Assembly (NCBI GenBank): GCA_027488715.1
Contig: JAIYBD010000120.1
Span: 1 to 17,429 of the forward strand
Source of the DNA: Bacteroidota bacterium
Lineage (GTDB): Bacteria; Bacteroidota; Bacteroidia; UBA7662; CANHCV01
Length of the DNA: 17,429 bases
Direction: 5' to 3'
The position numbers were made by a program, and so were the translations under genes. The notes beneath the pieces are model-generated. The model was not told the origin of the DNA and searched no databases. It worked only from the letters and a program-made list of their open reading frames with translations. Every line of letters starts with the position of its first letter. The first letter of the stretch is position 1. This document shows, piece by piece, positions 5,757-13,423 of this stretch.

Positions 5757-7072
5757 TCTTCTTTTGGTTTATAATTGATGAACCCCATTTTTCCAGGTCC
5801 GAAATACGCAGCAGCCACCCGTTGCAAATCGGCTTTGGTGACTTTCTTTTGCATTTCAAAATTGCGGTACATGGCCATGGGATCTTTGAATTGGAATTCG
5901 GAAGCACCGATTACATTAACAACATTTCCCAAGGTGTAATACTGCTGAACCATTCCTGCTTCCACGTTCGAAAAATAATCGGCGAGTTCTTGGTCTTCGG
6001 GTCCGTTTTCAATGAATTCGTTGATTTCGCGCTGCATCACTTTCTTCACTTTTACGTTTCCTGGGCCAGCGCGCATCAACAAATCAATGGTGGTGCGGCA
6101 GTCAAAAACCTCGCCTCCGTTATCGGTATTGAAAAGCCCAAAAATCAATTTTTGTTCGTCCACCAAGGTGCTTTGCACCCGAGAAGTGGGATTGTTAAAA
6201 AGCAAAGAGGCGCAAACGTTGAAGGCCGCATAATCGGGATTACTATACCCTGGGCGATTCGCGATGAAGGAATAAATCTGAAGGGGAACGTCCAAGGTTT
6301 TGGGTTCTTCAAAAACGGGCATGCTTCCCAAACCATTCGGAGTTGGAGTTGGAGCAATAACAGAAGGTTTGGCATCTTTAAACGCTTTTTCTGCTAAAAG
6401 AAAGGCTGAATCTGCAGAGATGTCGCCACCAATCAACAAAAAGGCATTGTTCGGGGCGTAATACTTTTCGTGAAACGCCTGGCATTCTTGGGTGGTAAAC
6501 TTCAAAATCTCTTCCAAATAACCAATAACGTCAACTTTATAGGGGTGACCCTCCGGGTAAAGTTGCTCATGCCGATCGCTTTGGTAGCGTTGAGCCCAGC
6601 TATTTCGCCCGTTTCTCAATTCTTCGCCCACCACTTCGCGTTCTACATCCAACACCTTTTGGTCGAGTATGAGGTTACTCATGCGATCGGCTTCCATCAT
6701 CAAAACCTTTTCGGCGTACTGTTTTGGAATTTGTTGGAAATAAACCGTGCGATCGAAGGTGGTGTAAGCATTCACCTGTCCGCCCATTTTCTCAATTTCA
6801 TGGATGTACACATCGCCTTCACCTTTGAAATTTTTGGATCCTCGGAACATCATGTGTTCAAACAAGTGAGCCATGCCGCGCTGTCCGGGAACTTCGTCCT
6901 TGCTTCCCACCCGGTACCACACTTGAATGTTCACCATGGGAATGTCGCGCTTTTCCACGGAAATCACTTTCAATCCATTGGAAAGGGTTTTGGTTTTTAC
7001 CGGGTAGGGAAATGTTTGCCCAAATGAGGCAAGAGCACTACCCAAAAGGGTTAAAAAAAGAAAGGTCTTCAT
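5753..7072 (-). CDS. M16-family zinc metallopeptidase, catalytic subunit
   Basis: A 439-residue exported metallopeptidase. Signal peptide about 1-19 (MKTFLFLTLLGSALASFGQ). The sequence then follows the family: TKTLSNGLKVISVEKRDIP, RVGSKDEVPGQRGMAH, and the inverted zinc motif HLFEH (69-73, His69, Glu72, His73), with the third ligand Glu150 in EREVVGEEL at the canonical 76-residue spacing. GGQVNAYTTFDRTVYF (97-112) is the usual strand after the active site. The second half is a degenerate M16 domain (SRVQSTLVDEQKLIFGLF) whose R/Y motif is less perfect than in the partner encoded next. The protein probably acts in the periplasm or outer membrane as a heterodimer with the downstream homologue. 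Both junctions are ATGA overlaps, so the three genes form one tightly coupled operon read from upstream of 7800. Confidence 0.93.
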   Translation of the reverse strand: MKTFLFLTLLGSALASFGQTFPYPVKTKTLSNGLKVISVEKRDIPMVNIQVWYRVGSKDEVPGQRGMAHLFEHMMFRGSKNFKGEGDVYIHEIEKMGGQVNAYTTFDRTVYFQQIPKQYAEKVLMMEADRMSNLILDQKVLDVEREVVGEELRNGRNSWAQRYQSDRHEQLYPEGHPYKVDVIGYLEEILKFTTQECQAFHEKYYAPNNAFLLIGGDISADSAFLLAEKAFKDAKPSVIAPTPTPNGLGSMPVFEEPKTLDVPLQIYSFIANRPGYSNPDYAAFNVCASLLFNNPTSRVQSTLVDEQKLIFGLFNTDNGGEVFDCRTTIDLLMRAGPGNVKVKKVMQREINEFIENGPEDQELADYFSNVEAGMVQQYYTLGNVVNVIGASEFQFKDPMAMYRNFEMQKKVTKADLQRVAAAYFGPGKMGFINYKPKEE

Positions 7073-7800
7073 GATTTTTTAAACACTCGTTTTAGGATTT
7101 CGGTTGTTCGTTCCAAGGGATTATTTCGAATGGCGGCTTCTTTTTCGGCTACATATACGAACAAACCCGCCATGGCTTTATCGGTAACAAATCCGGGCAA
7201 ATCGGTGGTTATAGGCGTTACCAGTGGAATTTTATTGTAGATGGACGCAATATCGGTCCAGTATTTGGTGGCATTCACTTGCTGAAGGGCTTTTTCAATT
7301 TCGGGTTGAAAAGCCAATCGAAGTTCGTTGGAGGTGGTTCGTTGAAGGTAATCGGTAGCTGCGCGATCGCTTCCTCGAAGAATGCCCATGGCATCTTTCA
7401 AGGTCATGCTTGTGATGGCTTTGATGAAGATGGGAGCCGCTTTTTTGCAGGCTTCTTCGGCTGCTCGGTTCATGGAAAGGGTGAAATCGTCGCACAATTT
7501 ATTCATGCCCATGGACCGAAGTTTGGATTCAACTTTTTTCGCATCTTCCGGCCACAACAACTTGATGGCATCATTGCGGAAAAATCCGTCGGTGGCCGAA
7601 ACTTTGGCCGCTGCGGCTTCGGCCCCCTTGGAAAGGGCTTCCTTGAGTCCGCGGCCAACTTCATCTTCGGTCAGCGGTTTTTCAACCGGAACCAAGGAGG
7701 AAATCTCTTTGGGTAGGGTAACTTTGGGTGGGGTAAATTTCTGTTGAGCGGTACAACCAACTGTTGTTCCAAGGAGAAGGAACCAAGCCAATTTTTTCAT
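7069..7800 (-). CDS. DUF4197-family exported (probable lipoprotein)
   Basis: A 243-residue protein matching the DUF4197 family: LTEDEVGRGLKEALSKGAE near the start, NDAIKLLWPEDAKKVESKLR, and the C-terminal TDKAMAGLFVYVAEKEAAIR and NPLERTTEILKRVF. The family is alpha-helical and of unknown function; many members are annotated only as exported. The N-terminus MKKLAWFLLLGTTVGC ends in a lipobox-like TVGC (Cys16; Thr at -3 is unusual), so it is probably lipid-anchored. It is the first gene of the operon with the M16 pair and overlaps the catalytic subunit by ATGA, suggesting a shared envelope role. That link is inference from gene order only. Confidence 0.85.
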   Translation of the reverse strand: MKKLAWFLLLGTTVGCTAQQKFTPPKVTLPKEISSLVPVEKPLTEDEVGRGLKEALSKGAEAAAAKVSATDGFFRNDAIKLLWPEDAKKVESKLRSMGMNKLCDDFTLSMNRAAEEACKKAAPIFIKAITSMTLKDAMGILRGSDRAATDYLQRTTSNELRLAFQPEIEKALQQVNATKYWTDIASIYNKIPLVTPITTDLPGFVTDKAMAGLFVYVAEKEAAIRNNPLERTTEILKRVFKKS

Positions 7801-7804
7801 GTTC

Positions 7805-7812
7805 GAAAGTTA
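7805..7812 (-). promoter_or_regulatory. Candidate -7 promoter element of the DUF4197/M16 operon
   Basis: Minus-strand TAACTTTC matches TAnnTTTG except for the last base and lies 4 bases before ATG 7800, so a leaderless or near-leaderless transcript is predicted. It directly follows the terminator of the CotH gene on the same strand, which leaves no other room for a promoter between the two genes. Confidence 0.35.
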
Positions 7813-7825
7813 TAGCACGAAAACG

Positions 7826-7854
7826 AGAAAAGCCCCCAGAAGGAGGGCTTTTCT
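7826..7854 (-). terminator. Rho-independent terminator of the CotH/lamin-tail gene
   Basis: Perfect 10-bp stem AGAAAAGCCC / GGGCTTTTCT with a 9-base loop that can add two more C-G pairs around a bulged A. On the minus strand the stem starts 18 bases after the stop codon at 7872 and ends in CTTTTCTCGTTTT. It separates the CotH transcript from the DUF4197/M16 operon. Confidence 0.8.
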
Positions 7855-7871
7855 AAAAAAAATTGAATCGT

Positions 7872-10148
7872 TTATTGCTTCATCCATTTGTGAATTTTCC
7901 CATTCACTTCAATCAAATACAATCCTGAAGGAAGATTTTCCATCGAAACATCCATTCGCTGAACATTTCCTGCCGAAATTTTCCTGATCATTTGCCCCGT
8001 GAGTTGATAGATTGAGATCGAGGAGATGGGTTGATCGGAAACAACGGAGAACACCTCGTTCCCGGGATTGGGGTAAATGGAAATTTGCGAGGTGAGATCT
8101 TGCTGGGCAGAAGGGCAGGAATTCAAGGCCATGGGCGTCGGAGTTCGAGCTGATAAAAATGGACCCGTTCCATCTGCGCAACGGGCCGTGCTGAGGTTCG
8201 CGAACATCTGACCGAAAACGGTAGAATCCAAGGTCGTGTTGTTGGCATTCACCAAAAGAATTCGTTCGCCAGCGGCATCGAGTTTGAAATTGGCGTGCAG
8301 GCCGCCTTGTTCGCTGTCTTCATCGCACCAAACCAACAGGCGGCCGTTGGCAGGGATAACTGTTTGCTTGGGGAACGACCATTTCTGGCGGTTTCCTAAC
8401 GTATCGGATAAGAACAAACCCTCCATGGAAATGGGAGAAGACGTATTATTTTTCAATTCAATCCAATCTTCCAATTGTCCATCAAAATCGGTAATTCCGG
8501 TGGTGTTCCAAGATAAAAATTCATTCAAGGTAACATTTCCAGCGGTTACGGTAGGAAGGGTAGCATTGATCGAGTAGAATTCATATTCAGCACGAGCTGG
8601 AGAAAATGCTCCGATATCAGAAGTCAAATCTTCTGCATAGACATAATACTCCATTTTGGCTGAAGATACCGTGATGGTAGCTCCAAAAACCTTATCTCCG
8701 GCAGCACCATCATTGTGCTGACCATCGTCGTACATGGTTAATTTGGTAAACGCCTTCACTTGGTGATCTCGATAACCGAGAAAAACAAAGTTATTCGATG
8801 AAATATTGGGAATACTCGCCGTGATGGTTAATTGGGATAAAAAGGCGGGTGCGGGATTTGATGCCGCCACGGTAATTGCTGGTTTTTGACCTGTATACCA
8901 AGACTGAGTATTGAGGTAGGCCATGCGACCTGCCACCAAGGAGGTAATTCCAGATGTGCCACCACCGCCGGGTCCGCCGCCACCACCTCCAGGAATACTC
9001 GAGTTCAAATTGGTTCGGAAATTAGCGTAAGTGTAGAATTTATTCGGATCGGCTTGCACGCTAGAATCGATGATGGCCTGAATGGCAACACCTCTTCTTC
9101 CTACATTTCCAGTCATAAATTGTTCCTCGGCCATGGTTCTAAGGTGTGCTTGAAACATTCTGCGGTAGGTCGCGTTGGTAAACATTTTTGAAATGAGTGG
9201 ATGCAGGGCGGAAGTACTGTTGGAATTAAACGGAAACGTTTTGGCTGTATTGGTATCCACCCTACCTGAAGGCGTATTATTGGCTTGGGTAAACCCGGCA
9301 AAACTCATGTTTAAATCCCAAACGATGGGAGTAAAACGATTTGATTCGGAACGATAGAGGTAATAATTCTGTCGGAAAGACCCGGAATAACTATCGAGAT
9401 TGACAAATAGATTGTTAAAGGCCAGCATCCAAATGGAAGCATCTAAATCTAAAATTCTTTCGATATCGGCGTAGCGGTTGTTCAAGGTATCACAAAGGGC
9501 AATCAATTCTGGAAAACCTGTTCCTCGTTTAATTTCGTAGAAAGGAGTATACGAACTGGAATTGGTACCAAGGTACCGCAAATCGGGGCCGGAGTTGGAA
9601 CTCACATTGGTTGGATTGCATTTCACCAAGGTACCGTGCGTGGATGAAAAATTCTTGGCCAACATGGGGTCTCCAATGTGTTCCGCATTGGAATAAAGCC
9701 CCATCCACGTCCCGTTCAAGTAAACTCTAGCATAATTACAACGGGGAGTTCTCATGTAATTGCCCAATAGTTCATAGCTTAACGCCTCGCGCAAAAAACT
9801 GGGATCAAAAAACCCATTCCCCAATTTGATATCCGTAATTCCTTGGTAATTCTGCCAAGTCTTAACATAATTCAATTCGATGTGCAAGGGGTTTTTTACG
9901 TTGGTTGCGCGATAAGAGCTATTCCCTTTGTACTTCACCCCAACACTGTCAAAAACAAGGCCATTGATGGTACAACTTTGAGCGATGATGTATCCTTCCG
10001 ATCCAGCCTTTGCGGTATCCAAACGATAATCCCAATTGGTATAACCGAAGTTGATGGAGATGTTTTGAATGGACGTGATGTTGTAGAAATTTTGTCCAAT
10101 TGTTGTTGAATAAAAAAGGATCAGCCCGAGTAAACCTAAAAATCGCAT
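7872..10148 (-). CDS. Secreted CotH-kinase-like protein with lamin-tail domain and T9SS sorting domain
   Basis: A 758-residue exported protein. Signal peptide 1-19 (ends STTIGQ). A CotH-type domain fills about 20-420: VGVKYKGNSSYR (69-80), LNGTWMGLYSNAEHI (144-158), FYEIKRG (203-209), NLFVNLDSYSG (246-256) with NYYLY (261-265), and VWDLNMSF (276-283). CotH proteins are atypical secreted kinases in Bacillus spores and are widespread in Bacteroidota. A Gly/Pro-rich run at 386-400 interrupts the C-terminal part of this domain. About 425-525 is a beta-sandwich linker, about 538-645 a lamin-tail (LTD) domain (LNEFLSWNTT, DWIELKNNTSSPI, WCDEDSEQGGLHANFKL, ANFKLDAAGERILL). Residues 688-758 are a type A T9SS C-terminal domain (ISIYPNPGNEVFSV, LPSGLYLIEVNG), so the protein is exported through the type IX system. 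Monocistronic, with its own promoter and terminator. Confidence 0.92.
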   Translation of the reverse strand: MRFLGLLGLILFYSTTIGQNFYNITSIQNISINFGYTNWDYRLDTAKAGSEGYIIAQSCTINGLVFDSVGVKYKGNSSYRATNVKNPLHIELNYVKTWQNYQGITDIKLGNGFFDPSFLREALSYELLGNYMRTPRCNYARVYLNGTWMGLYSNAEHIGDPMLAKNFSSTHGTLVKCNPTNVSSNSGPDLRYLGTNSSSYTPFYEIKRGTGFPELIALCDTLNNRYADIERILDLDASIWMLAFNNLFVNLDSYSGSFRQNYYLYRSESNRFTPIVWDLNMSFAGFTQANNTPSGRVDTNTAKTFPFNSNSTSALHPLISKMFTNATYRRMFQAHLRTMAEEQFMTGNVGRRGVAIQAIIDSSVQADPNKFYTYANFRTNLNSSIPGGGGGGPGGGGTSGITSLVAGRMAYLNTQSWYTGQKPAITVAASNPAPAFLSQLTITASIPNISSNNFVFLGYRDHQVKAFTKLTMYDDGQHNDGAAGDKVFGATITVSSAKMEYYVYAEDLTSDIGAFSPARAEYEFYSINATLPTVTAGNVTLNEFLSWNTTGITDFDGQLEDWIELKNNTSSPISMEGLFLSDTLGNRQKWSFPKQTVIPANGRLLVWCDEDSEQGGLHANFKLDAAGERILLVNANNTTLDSTVFGQMFANLSTARCADGTGPFLSARTPTPMALNSCPSAQQDLTSQISIYPNPGNEVFSVVSDQPISSISIYQLTGQMIRKISAGNVQRMDVSMENLPSGLYLIEVNGKIHKWMKQ

Positions 10149-10164
10149 AAAATTTATTTTAGGT

Positions 10165-10195
10165 TAAAGATAGTAAATTGAAAAATGGTTGCAAA
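10165..10195 (-). promoter_or_regulatory. Promoter of the CotH/lamin-tail gene
   Basis: Read on the minus strand: TTTG at 10195-10192 as the -33 box, a spacer of exactly 19 bases, then TATCTTTA at 10172-10165 as the -7 box (one base off TAnnTTTG). This is the best complete Bacteroidota promoter in the window. Transcription should begin near 10160, giving a leader of about 12 nt. Confidence 0.6.
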
Positions 10196-10202
10196 TCAAC
10201 CA
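10186..10202 (-). terminator. Compact terminator of the long minus-strand gene run, overlapping the CotH promoter
   Basis: Minus strand: TGGTTG-ATTTG-CAACCA followed by TTTTTC, a 6-bp stem with a 5-base loop and a short T-run, 10 bases after the stop of the alpha/beta-hydrolase-like gene. The loop bases ATTTG contain the -33 TTTG of the next promoter. Stability is modest, so readthrough is likely. Confidence 0.45.
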
Positions 10203-10211
10203 GATGGAAGT

Positions 10212-11177
10212 TTATTGATTCTTCAGAAAGAAACGATCTACTGCCTTAAAAATGGAAGGATGAACGTGGGGATCAGAACCGTTATTGAGGTAGTGATTCA
10301 GACCAGAAAGATATTCCACCTTCCCCCTTGCGTTGGCCCATTCCCGAGCTATCGCAACGTCCCTATCGTTGATTTCAAAATCTTTATTTCCGTACATCGT
10401 AAGGGAAGGAACGCCGCATTTTTTATACTTTTTGTCGGAATTTTGAGCCAACTGCATTAACCCTTTCCAGTACTTCGGGAATTGACCGGCCACCAATTCA
10501 CCCGAGTTAATTTTATTTTTCTCCACGTCAGAAAGCGTAGATTTCATGGATTTCAAGGCCTCTTCCATGGCCTCAGGATCTTTGTCGCCACAATGCTGAA
10601 AGGTAAATCGAATTTTACTTTCCAACGATTCCTCCAACGAACGAAACGGCATTCCATACGTAATCACGTAATCGATATCACTTCTTTTTTCCGACACCAG
10701 GTAGGATAACCAACCACCCGATCCAAATCCCCATAAGACGATCACATTGGAATCCACCCCGTCTTGGGATTTACAAAATTCAATGCCCTCGTGAATGGCC
10801 TTTAACTCGTCGGTGGGAAGCTTGTTGGTTTGATCTTCTTCCACAAAATTCACGGCATTTCGGTCGTACCGAAACACCGCAATTCCTTTTTCTGTGTAGT
10901 AATCGCTAATTTCTTTGGAAATGCGAATGCGCTTGCCTTCCAAGTCGGGATACAAGCACACCAATTCGGGATCTTTAATTTCGAGGGACTGATCTTTCCC
11001 TTGAAGCTCTAAAAATGGCACTAATACCATCAAAGGAAATGGGCCATCTCCATCGGGGAGAGCTAGGATTCCTTCATGAACTTTATTGCCCACGGTAAAG
11101 ACGACTTTCTTTTCGGTTCCGGCGTGGGCAACCAACATCATTCCTAAAAATCCAAATAAGAAAATCAGCTTATTCAT
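10212..11177 (-). CDS. Exported alpha/beta-hydrolase-fold protein with altered nucleophile elbow
   Basis: A 321-residue protein with signal peptide 1-19 (MNKLIFLFGFLGMMLVAHA). The fold follows alpha/beta hydrolases of the dienelactone-hydrolase/S9-like group: an N-terminal strand with VLVPFLELQGKDQS where homologues carry an HGxGxxDRD-like oxyanion loop, IAVFRYDRNAVN after it, the elbow LWGFGSGGW (148-156), YGNKDFEIND with acid Asp266, and SGLNHYL with His295. At the elbow the usual G-x-S-x-G-G reads G150-F-G152-S-G-G155, so the nucleophile position holds Gly152 and the neighbouring Ser153 is one residue late. With the HG also replaced by PF, the protein may be catalytically dead or use another chemistry. 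ATG 11177 is chosen over TTG 11192 because it gives a clean signal peptide; it overlaps the RidA stop by 8 bases. Last gene of the long minus-strand run. Confidence 0.8.
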   Translation of the reverse strand: MNKLIFLFGFLGMMLVAHAGTEKKVVFTVGNKVHEGILALPDGDGPFPLMVLVPFLELQGKDQSLEIKDPELVCLYPDLEGKRIRISKEISDYYTEKGIAVFRYDRNAVNFVEEDQTNKLPTDELKAIHEGIEFCKSQDGVDSNVIVLWGFGSGGWLSYLVSEKRSDIDYVITYGMPFRSLEESLESKIRFTFQHCGDKDPEAMEEALKSMKSTLSDVEKNKINSGELVAGQFPKYWKGLMQLAQNSDKKYKKCGVPSLTMYGNKDFEINDRDVAIAREWANARGKVEYLSGLNHYLNNGSDPHVHPSIFKAVDRFFLKNQ

Positions 11178-11601
11178 TCGGAAGAACGGCAATGCATTTT
11201 AATTCGATGGCAATGGGTGTGGGCAAGCAGTTGATTTCCAACGTTGTTCTACAAGCTTGAACATCTTTGAAGTATTCGGCCCAAATTTGATTGTACACCT
11301 TGAAATCGCGTTCCATATTGGTTAAGAAAACGGTCACATCCACCAAATCTTCCCATTTTGCACCGGATGCTTCCAACACTTCGCGCACATTTCGGAAAAC
11401 ACTATGAACTTGGGTGGCCATATCGTAATCGATGATTTTACCTTCTTCATTGTAGGTAGCACCGGGAATTTTTGGATTCCCTTTTTCCCGTGGTCCCACG
11501 CCAGAGAGGAACAATAAATTTCCAACTCGGCGGGCGTGGGGATACAACCCAACCGGCTCGGCTGCCTTGGAGGCATGAATAATGTTATCGTTGGTGTTCA
11601 T
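11170..11601 (-). CDS. RidA/YjgF-family protein, possible 2-aminomuconate deaminase type
   Basis: A 143-residue cytoplasmic protein of the RidA (YjgF/YER057c/UK114) superfamily, which forms homotrimers that deaminate reactive enamine/imine intermediates. The family signature is ACRTTLEINCLPTPIAIELK (116-135), with the catalytic Arg118 and Glu133 at the same 15-residue spacing as Arg105/Glu120 of RidA. The N-terminal stretch EPVGLYPHARRVGNLLFLSG followed by VGPRE resembles, from memory, RidA-like 2-aminomuconate deaminases of tryptophan/3-hydroxyanthranilate catabolism rather than canonical RidA; this is unverified and no other gene of that pathway is in the window. It lies 9 bases after the asparaginase stop and overlaps the next gene, so it is part of the operon. 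Confidence 0.85.
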   Translation of the reverse strand: MNTNDNIIHASKAAEPVGLYPHARRVGNLLFLSGVGPREKGNPKIPGATYNEEGKIIDYDMATQVHSVFRNVREVLEASGAKWEDLVDVTVFLTNMERDFKVYNQIWAEYFKDVQACRTTLEINCLPTPIAIELKCIAVLPNE

Positions 11602-11610
11602 GTCGTAAAA

Positions 11611-12663
11611 TTAATGGTGAAAATCGGTTGGAGCGGTCATCTCCCCAGCAATATTGATTTGAAATGCTTTTTTAAATCTCCTAGAATCGAAGGAACCTTG
11701 ACCAAGAATAAACATGGTTTTCACTAGAGCCGCTTCTAAGGTTAAATCCAACCCCTCAATAACACCAATTTCGGTGAGTTGTCGGCCAACCTCGTACGTA
11801 TCTTGAACAACCCTGCCGGTGGTGCATTGGGTAATGTTCACGATGACCTTCCCCGCTTCGGTTGCTTTTTTCAAAGCATTCATAATCGTAGGTTCGCTGG
11901 GAGCATTTCCACTTCCATACGTTCGGAGGATGATCACATCCCAGTGAGGGGAAGTTGTTAGCGGCAATACGTGGTTTTCACCCATGCCTGGAAATAATCT
12001 TAACGTAGCAACCCGATTGGAGAAGTTCGATTTTTGGATGGAAAAAGAACCCACGGCTCGGTGAAAGAAATCTTGATGAAATCGAATGTGGGTTCCCGCT
12101 TCGGCCAATTTAGGGAAATTGGGGGAAGAGAACGCCTCAAACCGATCGCTGCTTTGTTTGATGCTTCGGTTTCCTCGAAACAAAGAGTAATCGAAGTAAA
12201 TGCAAACTTCGGGAACAACGGGCATTCCCATAGCTTGAGCCCCGGCGATTTCTAAAGCGGTGAGGATGTTCTCCTTGGCGTCGGTGCGAATATCGCCGAT
12301 GGGTAATTGAGCGCCCGTAAAAACAACCGGCTTGCCGAGGTTTTTCAATAAAAAACTCAAGGCCGTTGCCGAAAAGGCCATGGTATCGGTACCGTGTAAA
12401 ATCACAAAACCCATGTGTTGATCGTATTCCGAAGCGATCACCTCGGCCAATTCACTCCATAAATCGGGCTTGAGATTGGAGGAGTCGATGGGTTTTTTGG
12501 TTGCCCAATGCTGAATATGAAAAGGCAGTCGGTCCAACTCGGGCAATAAGGATTCGATTTGTTCGAAATCAAACGGCACCAAAACGCCTTCTTTGTTTCG
12601 AATCATCCCTGCCGTACCTCCCGTGTACAACAATAAAACCGAGTTTTTTTTAGGTTCCGCCAT
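11611..12663 (-). CDS. ansA: Type I (cytoplasmic) L-asparaginase
   Basis: Hydrolyses L-asparagine to L-aspartate and ammonia. From ATG 12663 the protein has 350 residues, usual for the family. The first catalytic motif YTGGTAGM (13-20) contains nucleophile Thr17. The second is ILHGTDTMAFSA (88-99) with Thr92 and Asp93, and TGAQLPIGDIRTDAKEN (116-132) supplies Lys130. PIDSSN (58-63) is the substrate-loop signature. No signal peptide is present, matching the cytoplasmic AnsA type. An upstream in-frame ATG at 12681 adds MHYLYS and overlaps TatD more; 12663 is preferred because it gives the normal N-terminal length, and a weak TATCTTTA promoter-like site (12675-12668) lies just before it. Gene order after TatD is common in Bacteroidota. 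Confidence 0.93.
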   Translation of the reverse strand: MAEPKKNSVLLLYTGGTAGMIRNKEGVLVPFDFEQIESLLPELDRLPFHIQHWATKKPIDSSNLKPDLWSELAEVIASEYDQHMGFVILHGTDTMAFSATALSFLLKNLGKPVVFTGAQLPIGDIRTDAKENILTALEIAGAQAMGMPVVPEVCIYFDYSLFRGNRSIKQSSDRFEAFSSPNFPKLAEAGTHIRFHQDFFHRAVGSFSIQKSNFSNRVATLRLFPGMGENHVLPLTTSPHWDVIILRTYGSGNAPSEPTIMNALKKATEAGKVIVNITQCTTGRVVQDTYEVGRQLTEIGVIEGLDLTLEAALVKTMFILGQGSFDSRRFKKAFQINIAGEMTAPTDFHH

Positions 12664-13423
12664 GGAATAAAGATAATGCATTTTGGGTGGTCATGGAAGC
12701 AACCCTGGAAAGGGGTGCACCGGTCACCTCGGCCACCTTTTCAGCAATGTGTAACACAAAAGAGGGTTCATTTCGCTTCCCTCGGTGGGGCGTAGGTGGC
12801 AAATAAGGCGCATCTGTTTCTAAAACAAGATGGGAAAGAGGAATGGTTGAAATTAATTCCGCTAATCCAGCTTTTTTGTAGGTCACTACGCCGCCAATAC
12901 CAAGAAATAACCCGAATTGAATGGCCTTTTTAGCTTGTTCGGCATTTCCGGTAAAACAATGGAAAATCCCTTTTAACGGGGTTCCATCGAATTCATGAAG
13001 GACAGAAAATACCTCATCAAAGGCTTCACGACAGTGAATGATGAACGGTTTATTTCGGTTAACGGCCCACTGAATTTGAGTCCGAAAAGCGTGTTTTTGC
13101 TGTTCTAAATTATCTTTCCTCCAGTATAGGTCGATACCAATTTCTCCTACCGCAACAAAATCTCGTTGATTCCAATAGTTCAAGGCAATGTCCAATTCCT
13201 GGGTTGGGTCATCCCCTACCGAACACGGGTGAACTCCCATCATGGCGAAACAATGCTCAGGAAAATCGGATTCTAAATGCAGCATGGCTTCATGGGTTTC
13301 CGAATCAATGGCGGGCAGGTAAATACGTTGAATATCCTGATCAAGGGCCCGCTTTAATGCCAGCGACCGATCTTCGTTAAATTCTTCCGAGTATAAATGG
13401 CAATGCGTGTCGATCCAAATCAT
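12650..13423 (-). CDS. TatD-family metal-dependent hydrolase (DNase-like)
   Basis: A 257-residue amidohydrolase-fold metalloenzyme; TatD proteins are Mg-dependent 3'-5' exonucleases involved in DNA quality control. Metal and catalytic residues are visible in order: DTHCHL (5-10) with His7 and His9, GEIGID (93-98) with Glu94, IIHCRE (128-133) with His130, IFHCFTG (153-159) with His155, and LETDAPYLPPTPHRGKRNEP (201-220) with Asp204. The last is the strongest family signature. Length and start (MIWIDTHCHL) are exactly family-like. Its ATG overlaps the stop of the NodB-type deacetylase gene as ATGA, and its own 3' end overlaps the asparaginase start by 14 bases, so it is translationally coupled on both sides. 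The true substrate (DNA, RNA or D-aminoacyl conjugates) is not determined by sequence. Confidence 0.93.
   Translation of the reverse strand: MIWIDTHCHLYSEEFNEDRSLALKRALDQDIQRIYLPAIDSETHEAMLHLESDFPEHCFAMMGVHPCSVGDDPTQELDIALNYWNQRDFVAVGEIGIDLYWRKDNLEQQKHAFRTQIQWAVNRNKPFIIHCREAFDEVFSVLHEFDGTPLKGIFHCFTGNAEQAKKAIQFGLFLGIGGVVTYKKAGLAELISTIPLSHLVLETDAPYLPPTPHRGKRNEPSFVLHIAEKVAEVTGAPLSRVASMTTQNALSLFHGGT

Noticed and set aside
5711..6397. Long plus-strand open frame (228 codons) antisense to the M16 genes
   Set aside because: It lies opposite two clearly coding, motif-bearing M16 genes, has no recognisable domain and no promoter; it is a by-product of their codon composition. The same applies to 6470-7027, 7279-7716 and 13519-14067 on the plus strand.
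12668..12675. TATCTTTA on the minus strand as a promoter for the asparaginase gene
   Set aside because: One base off the consensus, inside the TatD coding end and with no -33 box at normal spacing (nearest TTG about 24 bases away); mentioned under the gene but not listed as a site.
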